Assembly (NCBI RefSeq): GCF_004798865.1
Contig: NW_025335761.1
Span: forward strand, 21,182,429-21,246,428
Length of the DNA: 64,000 nucleotides
Reading direction: 5' to 3'
DNA from: Varanus komodoensis
Lineage: Eukaryota; Chordata; Lepidosauria; Squamata; Varanidae
Below the pieces are notes generated by a model. The model made no database searches. It was given only the letters and a program-made list of their open reading frames with translations, and was not told the DNA's origin. Below are positions 36,101 to 51,100 of this stretch, in pieces (the stretch's first letter is position 1; each line of letters begins with the position of its first letter). Both the position numbers and the translations under genes were made by a program.

Positions 36101-39100
36101 ATTGCAGTATCCTTTCTACCGAGCAGGAAAAAGAAGGCTTTTGCTTGAAGCTTCATATACTGCTAAAGGAAGAAGAGGAAAAAAACTTCTGTATCTAGCA
36201 GGAATATGAAGCTGAGTTCCATAGTCCATAGCAGCAGTAAGCATTTGTCTTGGAGCTAGGATGTACAATTAGTTGATGTTGAACCAGGATGTCATGTGAT
36301 GTTGAACATGAGATGTATATCTTCAAAACAAAGTGGGTGGCTGACCCTACCTCATGTTTAAATAGGACTATCCCATGACTTCCAAAACTAGTTCTATGTT
36401 TAATCATGTAGTAGGGAAGAAAACTGTGCACAGGTCAAAAGCTAGGGCAACTGCATACTGTACAGGAACTGTAAATCTGCTGAGGCAGAGATATGTGGAT
36501 CCCTAAAGGCTAAACATTAGAAAACAGCTGGATCCTCTTTCCACGTTGGTGTGTCTGATCTCTGCATTCCTGAGAAGCTTCTTTACACAGTGAAGGGAGA
36601 GAGCGGCTATGCATGTGTAAGACCCAGTTCTGATCTGATCAGACACTCTGTGGGTGGGAGTGGAAAGATGTGGTAACAGCTGAAAAGCTGAGAATGAAGA
36701 ATCAAGAGGAGGAATTGCATGTTTGCCTTGGCATCAGAGTTTGTTGTTGCAAGAAGAGTTGGAAGTACAAGAACAGTAGGGGATTTCAGAGATTTCTCTC
36801 TAGACAAGACAGTGCAGGTGCAGCTTTATCAACCCTTTATGCTGTTTCAGCAAAAATGTTCGCAACTGCTAATTTATGAAGTCTGAAACTGAACAGAGTC
36901 AATTAAAACATGCATGAGGTTGGTTTCCAGAAATAAGTAGAGTTCTAGTATGCGAGGTGTGTTGCCTTAAAAGGAGAGAGGCACTTAATATTCAGGGAAG
37001 AATTTGCAACAGCAGAAAACTTTCAAAAGCAAGTAGTCTTTAGTTCTAGTTTTTGCCCTACGTTTTTCTGAATGGAATGCGTGTCTTTTGAAGTGCTGTG
37101 TCATATAAATTATTTTACAAACTGAGTAAGCGCTGCACTGAAGACTCTGAAGTTCAGATTTACCTTCCAGATCATCTCTGTTAACAAATGTATTGGTAGG
37201 AAGATGCTGTTTTTCCCCACTGTGATATAGATGGATGATTTCTAAGTATACCTCATACTTACGATTTCACCTCTGGAAGCTGGTACCGTCACTCAATCTT
37301 TTTAAAGAAAGATTCAAAGTTGCAGTGTAACCACTGAAAATACCCCTTTAGGCACCTTTTGCTGTTGAAATAGCAACTGTAAAGAGCAATGTTCTAGTCA
37401 AGAGAGAACATAACAAGGAGCAAAATTCTCAGATTTACTTTTCTAAAATATTTCAGCTGTTACCATGTATTTCTACCCCACTTTTTAGTGTCTTATCAAA
37501 TCAGAAATGGACCTTCTTCATGTAAACTAGCTCACCCTCTTCCGTGGGTAAAAATGTTATTGTTTAATGTTTATCTGGTTTTGTAATGTTCTGTGATTTT
37601 GGATACTGAACTTTGGTTTTCTCATTTCCAGGGAGTTTGCATATAGAAATAGAATGGCTCCCAATCTTACCTTTTAAGTAATTTCCAATACTCAGTTTGC
37701 ATGTGTAACTAAATAAGTAAGCACCAATACTTAAGTTACCATTTACCTTCTTTCATAGGCTGTTCTTTATTTTCAGCCTAAGGGTAAGCATTCCCCTACA
37801 CCTAGAGCTGCTCTTCTGGAGTTACACGTAGTGCAATTTTTCCATTAGAAATCGAGGGTTCAGATCAAAGCAATAAATGCATCATGCTTAAAACTAGCAG
37901 TTACATTTTAGCAAAAGAGTAAAGGTATCATCCCCTATAACCTCTAATCCATTAAAGCCATTATTAAAATTTCTGGCAGAATCCACCAATGCTTTGGTTT
38001 ATCATTTAAAAAATTGTTTTCGGTGAAACAGTGATGGGGGAATGGAAATATGGGGGTTATAATATCCACTTCAAAGAGAAAAATAGGACCACATCTACAA
38101 CCATATTGCTCTAGTTTTTGAATTCTTATTTTCTGGGATTTATTACATTAAGACCTGTGAAAGATTTTCATGCACTACAATAAAACTGTTAGTTCTTTAA
38201 CATGTTAAACAGACTCTTGTGCTTGAATGTGTAAGTGGGGGGTAACTAGATGGCTGAGTTTATTTTTTTGTAAATCCTGTTCAAATTAAACTTTCAAACA
38301 TTTCTCTTTGTATAGAGAAGAGTTTGTGGAAAGTGTTTTACTCATACCAGCATGTTTCCTCCATGTCTCCCCTCAGGAAAAGGTTCACCTATAAGTCAGC
38401 TTGAATTGCTTTCTTCACTGATTGACCTTGTAGACAGAATGTAAATATCTAGCTCGCTTTTTGGCTAATGTGAAAACTGGTGTGCAATAAAAGATATATC
38501 TGAAAATAGGGGAGAGGCAATATTTCTTGCTTCAAAACCCCAGCACCATTAACTTATTTTGTTTTAATAATTTAGTGTTTTTAAAATCTGCATTAAACTG
38601 TTTGTTTTAAATACATTTGGTTTGTTAGCCACCTGTGTGCCAGTAAAATTGGATATAAATACTTTAATTAAAACTCCAAAAGCAAGACATAGTAGTGCTG
38701 TGGGGTTTGAGGTAGACAAGTCTGTATCTGCTTACAGTCCTAGGTGACTGGTTTTGGTTTTTTCCACTGACCAAGGTTCATGAGAATTCGTTCAGCTCTG
38801 AGATATATGGCTTCGGTCCAAGATCTGAGCTATCAACATCTATAGTCTTTTGAGCTGTGGGATAGCAGCAGGGGAGAAAAGAAGCAAGACAAATGGAACT
38901 CCAGAAAAACCTCTCCAGCTTATTTCCCATGGAAAAAGCTGTATATGAACTGAGTGGGAGAAATATACAACATTGAGTTCCTTATTCCTGCCAGGGCTGA
39001 CCCGTTTCTTTTCACCATTCCTTTGTAGAGTGGAAGTTCTGCACAGCTTGATACTTCCAGATCCCCAGTCCTGACCAGGCACATTAACCAGTGAAAAGGG

Positions 39101-42100
39101 AGAAAATGAAGGTTACCAGTTAATTTGTAATAAACCTGACAAAGTTCAGGTTCAAGGAAGTGGTTTTTCTTAAGGAACGAGTGTGTCCAGGATTGCACCC
39201 TTGTTGTTCTTGGAGCTAATACTAGATTCCTATGATTTACAACTACATTCAGGCTCCGATTAAAAGCTGAGTATAGTACAAGTATAGTAGGGTTTGCAAG
39301 TTGTCATCATTAATACTATTAGTGGAAGAAGGGTTTTCTAGCGCCTGGCTTCAGGGCAAGTGTGGAGACAATTAACTGTGTTTATTTGAAGGTCTGTGAG
39401 AGTTCACAGGGTTTACATGGCTTTCTCTTGTTTAAACGGCCTTGTGAAGCTGCATTGTAAAGATTGATACACCTATAATAGCCTACATTATATTTCAGCC
39501 AAAGTTTTTATGGAGTTCCTGAGCAGGATGAATTAGTTTGCTGTGAACCCTTGAACTTTCTGGATTTTTACTCTCAGACCTGCTGTTTTCAACACCTCTT
39601 TATTTGGGAGTTACTTGTTTTGTAACACATACTGCAGCAAGTTAGTTCATGTACAAGTGGCAGAAAAAATGTTCAATATCAAAGGAAAACCCCCAGTATG
39701 GCCTTACCCCTACACCCTAAGAACCCAACATTTCTTCTTCCTTACTTTCCCTTTTATTAGCCTAGCTCTCATTAGCACTAGAATAGTTGTTAATATATTG
39801 TCAGACCACTAGACCATCCACAGTAATGTCTATTCCACCCCAAGCTTCCTTGCATCATCTCTCAGTTTACTAATATGCTTCTGTTTGTGACTCAACTAGA
39901 ATAGCAGAGCACTATGTGAAATTTTGAAATTCTTTGACTTGTGAAATTCTTTGACATTATTAATAAGGCCAAGTGAGATAGCTTTGAGCTGAATATGTTG
40001 CGTTAGCTACTTGAATGAATGCTGGATTATGTTCAGGTTTCAATAGACTTAATCAAATTGATCTATAATATATATGTGTGTGTGTGTTCGTGTTAGCCAA
40101 GTTTATCTCTGTTTACATTGATTGTACCAAAAAAATCAAGATAAAAAGTAATCAGGATGGTATAGTAAACTATAGGAATGTTACTTCTTGTACATATTTC
40201 TTCCCACTGCATTGGATGTTTCTGATCCATTTTCTGCTAAGCTATTACCACCACATAAGGAAATTGCTGTAACTGTATACTTTAGTGGCTTACCTATCCT
40301 TCCATAAAATCGATCAAATGCATCCCTGGGGAAGATATAAGTTTAGATTAAATTTTGAGCCTCCAGAAGAAAAATAAATACAGCAGTAAAGTCATATTTG
40401 GGGATGATGTACTAACGATGAGGTTTGTTGTAATTCCCAGGTATGCTGTTCTCTGTGGTCAGTTTTCAGAACATGACAGTATACAAAAAAGAATACAGGC
40501 AGGATATGTTTTTAAGGTAATATTTTGTTCATTCATTTTAAAGAATGTTTATTGCAAGGAAGAAGAATATGATACTGCATGGATAAGACCTACGTAGGAG
40601 ACTAGTAGGGAAGACATAAAGGTACTTTAAGATTGAGCTGCAAAGAGTATTTCCAGCAGATAATAACTATGAGTTGTCGAAAGTGAACAAGTTAGGCTGA
40701 GGTGGTTCTAACATCTCTGAATCCATTTTTCTATCTTAAACTTGTGGGAAGTGCTATCCTGCACTCCTGATGAGTGCTTGTTTGTGTGAATCAAATATCT
40801 ATGATGCAGAAGACAGTAGAATGAATTATGTTTTCCCCATATGACCCAAATAATGGTGTATTGTTTAATTTTCTTCTTCTCATAACTAGTAGATAGAAGA
40901 TCATCAGGTAGGAAAACAGAATCATCTACTGTGTGTGTAAGAGAAAGTATTGTAGGCATAAAAGAGAAAATGCAGAAATTGCTCCTTAATTTTTAAAGAT
41001 ACAACTTAAAGTGATGTTAGAGAAATGAGAAGAGAGTTTGAACCTCCCTTGACCTTTGTATAGACCTTGTCTTTAGGGATGCAGGAGAACACAGACTGGA
41101 ATACTTGTTGATATTTTTACTTGTGATGTGGTTCCTCAAATAAAAAACTGAATCCATTAGGGGAAAGTGTGCATGCATGTATTAGTGGGGGGGGTGGAGT
41201 ACAAATAAGTGTTATATAAGGAAAACCTTCTAGTGAAAAATGCATACAGTAGGAAAAATGTGCATGCAAATACATGTATTAGGAGTAATGCATATTTTAA
41301 GTTGGAAACTGATGTGGAAATGGAACAGAGCAAACTGAAGTCTGGAATAATGAGGGAAAATGGTAGATTTGTCCATCTCTACCTTAGTATTCACAAATTC
41401 TGTATTATCAACCTTTTATAGGTTGTGCGCTGTGCGCTTTATAGGTTGTGCGTTGTGCGCTGTGTCTCCCTCACAGAATTTCAGGTTTTCCAGAAAATGT
41501 AGTTTTCTGGGTTTGTTTCCTATTATGTTTAATGAATAAAATATTTATTTGCTGTTCATCCCTTTAGAAACATATTGACAAAGCAATAGCTCTGAGACCA
41601 GATGATCCCAAATCTTACTATCTCTTGGGCCGGTGGTGTTACCAGGTAAATTATTTTCTTTAGTATATATCTCTGGAATCTACAGAGCATAATAGTTAAT
41701 CATTTTGTCTATGTAAAGTATAAAATGTGTCTGTTGAAAGCCTCAGGGTAGAGTCCTCTGGCCGGTGGACCCTGGCTGGCTTGCCATAGGAAAAAGTAGA
41801 GTTCCTGCTGCAACCTTGGAAAAGGTCACCAAGGCTGAAGTGGTGACTCTGTCTTTGGAGGGCCCTCCATCTGCCTTTGCAACTGGCACTGTTCTTTCTG
41901 CATTGACTGAAGCTTGGGAGATGGAAGACCATCTTTGTAGTAGGCCTGGTGGGTGGGTGACAAGTGAGGGACTGCCATTCTGTGGCAAATTTTGGTGGTG
42001 CCTCAGACAAAAATCAGCAGTCCAAATATTTTTGAGGAGTGTGAGAAGAGCACAGAGGCAGTCTCAAACTCCAGACTCATATAACCGTCCATTGTGAATG

Positions 42101-45100
42101 CCCATAATCTGCAGTGTTGGCAGGGTTACAGGCAGCTGCACAGAATGGTTCCCTTAGGGAACTATTGTTGCAATTGTCTGGATTTGTGTACAGCTTTTTA
42201 CTATTGATAGGATCTTCACCAAAATGGTGAGTTTTACACATGGGACGATGGATGTTCATGGCATTGACATCATTCAGTAGTCCAAAAACATCTAAACATA
42301 ATCAGGCAGAATTTAGTACTTGACAAAGCAGGTTTCCCTCAGTAATGAAGAATAGTCATTTGGAAAAAAATGCTGATTTAAGTAATTGGCACAAATGCTG
42401 AAATTCATATGCTGGCAGCAGGCACAAACCTGTTGTTAATTAGCAAAAAGTTCTCTTGCATTCAAGGACTTTGTGCCCCAAAGTTGTCTAACTCAGCTTT
42501 TGTTCTGTATGCAAATGGTTGAGGATGGGAGTCAGGCCTGTCTGATGACTGCTGGGATTTATACCATAATCATCCACTGCTGCTGTTTATCTGATTACTG
42601 CCTTGAACATATGTTTGCCATGTTGTGGATGTAAATGTGCTGTTGTAAGATATTTATATTGTGGCTCAGTGTGAAAACTGATCCAGGCCTATTCTTGGCC
42701 GTGTGCACAAATGTATAATTGTTTTGTTGCATGACTGTGTGATTTATATGAAAAGGTATGATTTATAAAGCTGAAGGGATCCTTTTTTTAATCAAACAAG
42801 TTAAAGTTGCATAAGAATAATTCCGTAAAACCTATTGAACCTTTTATTGAACTATAACTTTTTTGTATGAGTAAATCACTTTAAATGGTCTGTGTTCTAA
42901 ATTTGAAATATTCATGATTTATTACTTGGATTTTTTTTTTGTTTATTTACCTTCCTCTTTTCTTTCCCTTTTCTCCAAAGAGGGAAGCAAATACTTATAT
43001 TTGTGAGAAACCAAGATCCAAGTAGCTTTATAACTCCCAATTTAATGCTTTGGTCATATGGGGGCGGGGGAGAAGGGAAGTGAATACAAAAAGTTTATGA
43101 AAGAAAAGTGAGTTATGGACTATTCACGCTTTCACTTTCCCCATATTTCTTACTCCAATAAAGACAACTGTGTGCTAATCTTTGAACACACATGGATGTG
43201 ATTAAGGATATTTTGGAACACTCCAGGGCTTCTGCATGAAGCATATCTTTATAATCTTTTGCATGTGTGTTTCTATTGCTCCTTTATCACAGATTGTTGC
43301 AGGTATTACAAAAACCATGCCATCTGCTTTCTATTTTTCCATAAAGTAGGGAATAGAAGTTAGTGCCATCAATCTGAATGTGTCTGGAAAAAGCAAGCTC
43401 TTTGGCGTGATTTTAACTCTGATGGAAAAGAGATATTCTGGTTAAATGAATCTCTAGCATGTAGAAAGATTGTATTGTGGCCTTCCTCTTTATGCTTGCA
43501 GAGATCCTTCCATTTATTGAAAATACAAATGGAATTCCGTGTTAAAAGCATAGGGAATTAACTCATCAGCTCTGCATTATAAAATAATAAAAGTAGGGCG
43601 GTCTTACAATTTTGACTGTCCTCCTCAAGCTTGAGTCAACCCACCAGTGGCATTATCTTCACTAGGTCCATTTAGAGCACAAGAGTGTTGGAACTAATCA
43701 AACTGCACACTAAGTTAAATAGTTAATTGGAGAAAAAGTATATCAGATGTTCATGAAAGAAAATTACATAATTTAACACAAGTGATTTAAAATTTCCAGA
43801 GGTTGTAAAACATGGAAAACCCTAGCTTTTCTTATTTTTGGAAAAAAAATGAAATATTTTTTTTAAAAAGAAAGAAAGCAAAAATTAACATGCTTTACAA
43901 ATTCAGTCACTTACTGAACATAAGCTATATTATATATAACTTGGCTTGACATAAAATGATTGTGGGTAGCGTATGAAAAATATGGTTTATTCAGAAATAA
44001 CTACAAACTGAATTTGCTTTTTAAAAATTTTGTTTGTGCCTTGAACTGTAAGGTATATGAAATGGAAGGGAGCCTCTTTGGTTTTGCCAGTATGAGGAGC
44101 AAGTGACATACAATTGAAACAGAAGAAAGCATCAATATTAGCAAACAAATACGTCTCCTTTAGTCCTCCAAGGTCAAAAAAGCACTCACTACCTAAGGTG
44201 GTGGTGAGGGATTTGAATCAAGAATATAGTAAATATAGATGAAGTTTAATCATCTCATTTTTGGAGATATTGCTATCAGCTTCAGTTTTTAATTCTACTT
44301 TAGCTTTGCCTTCATAATTGTTACAGACTTTTAAAAACTGAAGTTTTGCCTGGATTGAAACAAGTTTCTCTATCCTTTTACACAGCCATCTATTTCTTGA
44401 TTTAGTGAGAATATTTTCAAAAAGTGGCCAGCTTCTTTCAGATGCTGCAGAAGATGAAGTAGGCAGTAATGAAGAGGCATCAGAGGCTGTGTTGTAAAAG
44501 GCTTTACCATGGTTTTGCAGGAGGGACACGTTTGGCAGAATCCTGGATTGCATACCTGAACCAAATCCCTGAAGATGTTCTGTATTCTACAACATATGAA
44601 AGTTCCTTTCATATATCATATCCTGAGTATGCTGCCTGTTCTGTAATCCAGTCAAATGCAGCAGCAGTGTTGTCATCACTTAAATTTCTGCCTTTGAATC
44701 TTGAATCCTGCAGATTCAGAGCAGCATGAATTGGGTGGAACAAAATTCTTCCTGTACCTTAATAAACCTTTCATTTTACTTTTTCTGTGCTTGTATGTGG
44801 AGAATGTCAAAAGAGTTGTTTTTGAGTTGGTAATTTAGCAATTCGGTTACTAAATTTAGTAGCCATTTAGTAATACTGTTACTGCTCCTTTATGTTATTC
44901 TAGACTTTCTCCCAGTCATTTGAGGCTTAGTCAAGAGGACAGAAACAGATCCACTAACTATACTAACAAGAGGAAGCCCACAGGCAAAGAAACTAAAATA
45001 TTTTCCTATCTTGTGCTAATGGCTGTGACCCCAGACGCAAAAGCATCTTGCTCTTGCATTTGAGAGTTGTAGTCTAAGTTTACAATGTAGGATTTATTTG

Positions 45101-48100
45101 TTCTCAGTGCATGTTTTATTCATCAACCTGAAAGATAACATTCCATAACCCATTTTTCCTTTGTTTTAGGAAAATCAAAAGACTTTGGGGGAACAGTATT
45201 TTCTTAATGAATTATTTTTCTCATGAGCCTTCACATTTCTCTACTTGACATCCATACTTTCACTTGTCAACAGTGGTTCAACATACATACTTAGCAATTA
45301 TGGCCAATCGGTGCACTGATTGAACTAAATACTTGAAGTAACCAGGATAGCTATTACAGTGACTGAGACATCTGAAGCAGATGCCCAGGAAATACTGCTA
45401 CTCTGCCTGCCATGTTTGGCTACTAACATAGCCCAGTGTGACTGCAGTTTGGTTTAGCAGGGTTGGACAACAAAACAACATCAAATAGAAATATAATAAA
45501 CGCACACTTGTAACACCTTTACTATATGGCAGACATGAGAAACATGTTTTAATTGGGGAGAGGGGTTAAGGTGCTCTCCACCATGCCCTCCACAGACTAA
45601 ATGATATTTATCAGCAGAACTGCACCCTGACATTACAGACAATGTACCACCCACTTTCTCTGTGCAGAGAGAGGCACAAAGGAAAGGACTCCAGCCAAGT
45701 CCCAGACTGTGTGCACGGTGCATTGTCCCATTGAGATAGCGTTCAGGAAGCAAATAGACTTAGATGGCACTTCTTCCTGGTGCTGGCCACATCTCCTGGT
45801 GCTAGCATCCAACCTGTTACCTCCAAGGGAGGGGGTGCAATGCACAGAGGAATCCCAGTCTGTGAGAACAGTGGGGATATTTCTATGGGCTGGGTCTTGA
45901 AGGCCCTTTCCTGCTTCCTGGAGGAATCTAAGCAGGTTCCACAGCCTGAAAGTTCCCCAACCCTGCTGTATGGGATGGCAGGAGAGGACCAGCAATCTCT
46001 GTTTCCCAAGTATGTCATCCCTAGGATAAAGCAGCGCTGGCAGGCTAATCCATCTTTAGTAATAGTAGTAGCCTTTGCTAGTTGAAGTGGTTACCCCTTC
46101 CTGCCACTATGCACTTATGTAACACATGACATGGAAGCTTGACATGGAGGGTCATAAATGTGTGATTTGGTGTTTGCTCAGTCTCACTGCCATTTTTGCT
46201 TAAGGTGAAAAATTATGCGGGTCAGGCCTCCATCCTCCAGGTACAAATTGCAATGTGGAGCTCCTACCTTTACATGCATAGTGCCGTGCTACTATGTAAA
46301 GAAGGAAAGTTATCTGGATAAGTCTGTCTAGTTAAGATTGTGTTCACTGCTGAATTTCATTGGTAAATATGTTTTAATTTTTCTTATACAGGTCTCTCAG
46401 CTGGGATGGTTGGAAAGGAAAACTGCTTCTGCTTTGTATGAAGAACCCCCTACAGCAAGTGTCCAAGATGCACTGCAGAACTTCTTAAAAGTATTAACAA
46501 TTGGGCAAAACACTGAACTAGCTAGTGTAATAACTTTGCAGAAACTAGAAGCAGAAGTACCCAGAGCATTGGACGCTTTCAGCTCCCCCATTTATACACC
46601 TGTAGTGCTGTCAAGCACATGTGAACAACAGTAAGGGCAGCTGCCATGTTGTGCTTTATGCCTAAATAGAGTGGTACTCTGAAGTAGTTATCCATAAATG
46701 CACTATGCTTAAGAAAGTGTTGGATGCAATAAGTTTACTTTAGTGAACACCACGAGTTTCATAACTAGTATCCTCCCACCCCTCCATAAGTTGTTTTCTT
46801 TCAGGGTAGAGAGTTATATCTCCTTATTGAAGGATAAGATAGCTCTGACTTAGGAATCTAGCTTATTTCCCCATGTCTGAGAAATAAGTAGTTGGGTTCC
46901 TCTTCAACAGTTTCTTCCCCGCCATGTTTGTGGCATTCTAAAGTCTATACTTTCCCATTATCTGCTCTCCTAGCAGGTTTTGGTATGTGAAGTTCATTAT
47001 AAGACTTCTGGGGGCAAAGGATGTAATTGCTCAGAGCAAATCCTGCTTCCTCCATTTGCAGAGAGACGGTTCTGAGTTGTTCTTGGCTGCTTGTCCCCAA
47101 TGGCTGATCTCATCTTCCAACTGAGGCTTCTTTTGTCCCAGAGGTCCCTCCTCCTCTCTGCTTTCCTTTGTGTTCCCTAACCCCACCCCTATACTTGGCA
47201 GTCATCTTATCACTGGCCTCTCCATCTAGCTGCCTATTCCAGATTCTTCAAATATTTCTGGCTTGACTTTTCCATCCTGCCTTTCCACCCCCTTTTCATC
47301 TCTGCTTCCTTCTCATCCTGCCTGTTAATCTGCAGCTGTGGCATCTTTGTTCCCATTTGGAGCCTTGAGGAGCCAGTCAGTCCTGGTAGCTCACAATACC
47401 TCTGTATAACTTCAACTGCAAATCAGTTATTATGACTTTTTAGAACAACTCTTTTGTTGCGTTCTGGTCAATTACCTAAGTTAAAAATTAGCAAAAGTTA
47501 GTTTACTGTCTACTTTCTTACAGTATTCAGTCTCTAATTCTGATGCCCAAGAAAAAAGCAGCTTAAGTTTTTATGGTGGTTTATTGGAGAAAGCAAAGGA
47601 GACCTTTTTCTCCCTCTTCTGTAACACTTGAACCTGAGGTCATCCCATGAAGGTGATTGGTGGGAGGTTTAGGACAGATAAAAGCAAGTTCTTCTTCACA
47701 TAGCGTATAATTAAACTATGGAATTCATTGCCAGGAGGATGGCCACCAATCTGAATGGCTGTAAAAAGTCTTCCCGTTGTATTGTTTTTCTCTATTTCTT
47801 TGCAGTGTTCATTTATGAAGGCCTTTTTATCTCTCCTAGCTCTTTTCTGGAAATCTGCATTCAGTTGGGTATATCTTTCCCTTTCTCCCTTGCCTTTCAC
47901 TTTCCTTCTTTTCTCAGCTATCTGTAAAGCCTCCTCAGACAGCCATTTTGCTTTCTTGCAAATCTTTTTCTTTGGGATGGTTTTAGTTGCTGCCTCCTCT
48001 ACAATGTTACAAACCTCCATTCATAGTTCTTCAGCAATTCTGTCTACCAAATCTAATACTTTATTCTAAATCCTGGTGAGCTAAAGGGGCACAAATACTG

Positions 48101-51100
48101 CTTCCAGCTGAAAGTCCTTTTGACTAAAAGGAATGGGCCTTGAAATAGTCAATTGCATGTGACATGGTGGTTAAACTCACCACCATGTTGATAGCCCAGA
48201 TGAATGCCCAGATGAATGCAGCTGTTGTATTCAAAAACTCACATAGTGTCAAGGCAGTTTCAAGAAACCTCAACTTATGGTGGTACTGGCTTTTGTGGCA
48301 AGTAGTTTTATCAGATATATAGAATGGTGTGTAATATGTATTGAGATAGTAAGCCTGCAGGAAGTTCCTCTATTGAACATAATTTACATACAACACCTAG
48401 AATTTTAAATATATTTCCCCCTAAATCAGTTTGCTTTGCAAGTAGTCCAAGGCAAATTCTGTTTCCTTGTACATCAGCTGAAACATTGTTTATTACTCAT
48501 TTACTTGCAAAACAGCAGAGGTTATTGTGCTACCTGTAAAGACTAATACATTTGCTGGTCTTTGTGCAACTAACATAGTTCTGCCTTTAGATGTTTTTGC
48601 TTCCTGCTTGTTAAATACTTGCTTATTGACATACACTTATGGACAGTACAAGCTCTATAATCAGAGTTATGTATAAAAGTATTTGAAGTACTCAAGTCAA
48701 CATGACAGAAATATTAATTTAATAGTTCTAATATTTTGCAGTTACCTATTAGAGCAAGGGAGGAGAACAGAATTGGGGTTGGGGAAAATGGGGATGAAAA
48801 TCCTCATTATATGCAATCGTTGATACACTCCTGGTTGCAAGGTTTGGGCGGGGGGTGAGGGAAGCCCATGGAGGAAAACAAATGCTGGACTTAGGTCTGC
48901 GCTCCAGAGGTTCCACTCCCCTGCATTAGAGTATGGACTCTTTCTGTCAATCATAGAGTTAAATTCATTAGCCTGAGTCTTTGTGAAATCTTTATTTTTC
49001 CTTTGCCTATCCTTGCAGGCTGAAGACCTGAGCAATGGTTTTTCAAAAATGGGAAGAGTATATATTGCCAAGGTATGTTTCCTATCTAACAGTGTATGCA
49101 TACATCAGGTGTTTCTAGCTGGATTCCTTTGTATGACCATAGAAAGCCATCTCATGCTGAGTCGCCCTGTTCATTTACAAATTTGTACTCTTCCCTGGCA
49201 ATGCATGTGCATCACTTTGGATTGCTGTTTACTCATTTAACTCCAGTATATTTACTTGCACTGGCACAATTCAGAAATACTTCAAAACCCTGTAAATCAA
49301 GATTTGTTTAACAGGAGATGCCAAGGCTCTACCATGCAAAGCATGTACTCTGCCACTGACGTATGACCCCTATCTCCATGGTGTAGAAGACAGCTAAGCA
49401 AAATGCTCACATAAAAGCTTGAATATTTAATCCGGAGTAACTCAGGGGGGAAATGGTTATATTTTATGTGTATATGTTAATTTTAAATAATATGCAAGTT
49501 ACAGTTTTGCTCATGCTTACCATACAGGATAAACTTAATCATTGGATAAAGGAGCCAAGCGGGATTAGATAAAAAAAATGGAATATGAAACAGTTACATA
49601 CTTTTTAGGATTGTTTTGTTAGCAAATGAAGAAAAGTACTTTCTCTTAAACTCTGTAATCCTTCTGCATGTCTTTTAGGATCGTAAAATTTTGTTGGTGG
49701 GGTACCTCATCAGATATGTATTTTGCTTGTTTATACAAGATACATTTTCCAGTTACCTTTCTTTCAAAAGAGAATGGAAGAAGACTATACAGACGGACAA
49801 GACAACAACTGAGTTCACAGATGAGTCATCATGGGTTGTTTCTAAGGCTGTGCAAATAGAGAGAAATATGCTCTGATATTAGGAGTTTGGGGCAGCTTTT
49901 GCTCTGCCTTGCATTGATTTGTAGACACAAAATTTGCACAAATGTATTTGTGCAGATTTGCCCTGCAAAAATGTGCATATTGGCCAAAAATGGGCAAAAC
50001 CTGCATAATACATATTTTCATGCTTTATGAGCACCTTTCATTTTTTATTTTGTGTGTGTTCTCTACAGCTAAATCTGTGCAAAAATACAGAATTTTAAAA
50101 AACAACAGCAACAACACAAAAATCAGTCTGCACAATCTGAGAAAGCTGATCTATTAAACATTCCACAGAGTGGATTCCAAGAAATCTTTATTCATTTGAA
50201 CCCAAATATCCCTATTTCTTATCCATGATGGATTATTATGTGATGCAAACCTGAACAGATTCCTGAACGGATTCCTTGTTGTTTGAAGCAACAAACCACC
50301 CTGATAACCCCTGGGTTGTTCTGGGCTTGTTGTACCCATAGTAGGTTGTGCCATCCAAACCCAGGCAAATTGGTCACCCAATCTACTTAGCAAAAACAGG
50401 AAAAAAAACCCTTGATGCTTTTGCCAAGTGTGCCTGGCCAGCCACCAATGTCAGATACTTTGCAAGTGCCCAAGTGGCGCTTAGGGGCAGTTGGCATGGC
50501 TTGTTTCCATCACTGCAAGCTGTTTTCTGCTCATCATGACTTTTTTAACCTTTTTGCCTGGTTTTTTATTCTTGGACATTATGGAGTCTGCTTCACAGCC
50601 TGTTTTTGTGCTGCATGTTTTGACAATTAGTGACAAAGCTCTCAAAGAGCTCAAGTGGTGGTTTGGAGGGACTGTCAGTGGTTGGCAAACATATTTTTTG
50701 CATGCACATTATATACAAAAGTTTCATTTTATTTAAGAAAAAAGTAGCTGCACCTGTGCAGCAGTGGAAATTGGGACACTCAGTTGGGTAGCATGGCGGG
50801 GGGGTGTACTTCCTATCAGAGTGCAAACCTGGACACTGGTCCCCAAAAGCCCAAATAGGCCATTTCTTCCCTTTGCTTTCTCTCAATAGCTGTCAGAAGG
50901 CAAGCTGTGAAGGGAAGGTGCAAGTGATCTTATATTTCAGAAATGGGTTGCAATGATTTACATTTCCCTTCATGGTGAGATTTTTTTCTTTTTCCCTTTT
51001 CCCTGAAAGTTGTCACATTGATACACATCTTGCAATTTCTCTCCAGACGTCAGCTGTTTAAGAAGGTGTAAAAGTGCATGCCATTCCCTTTTTTGAGGTT

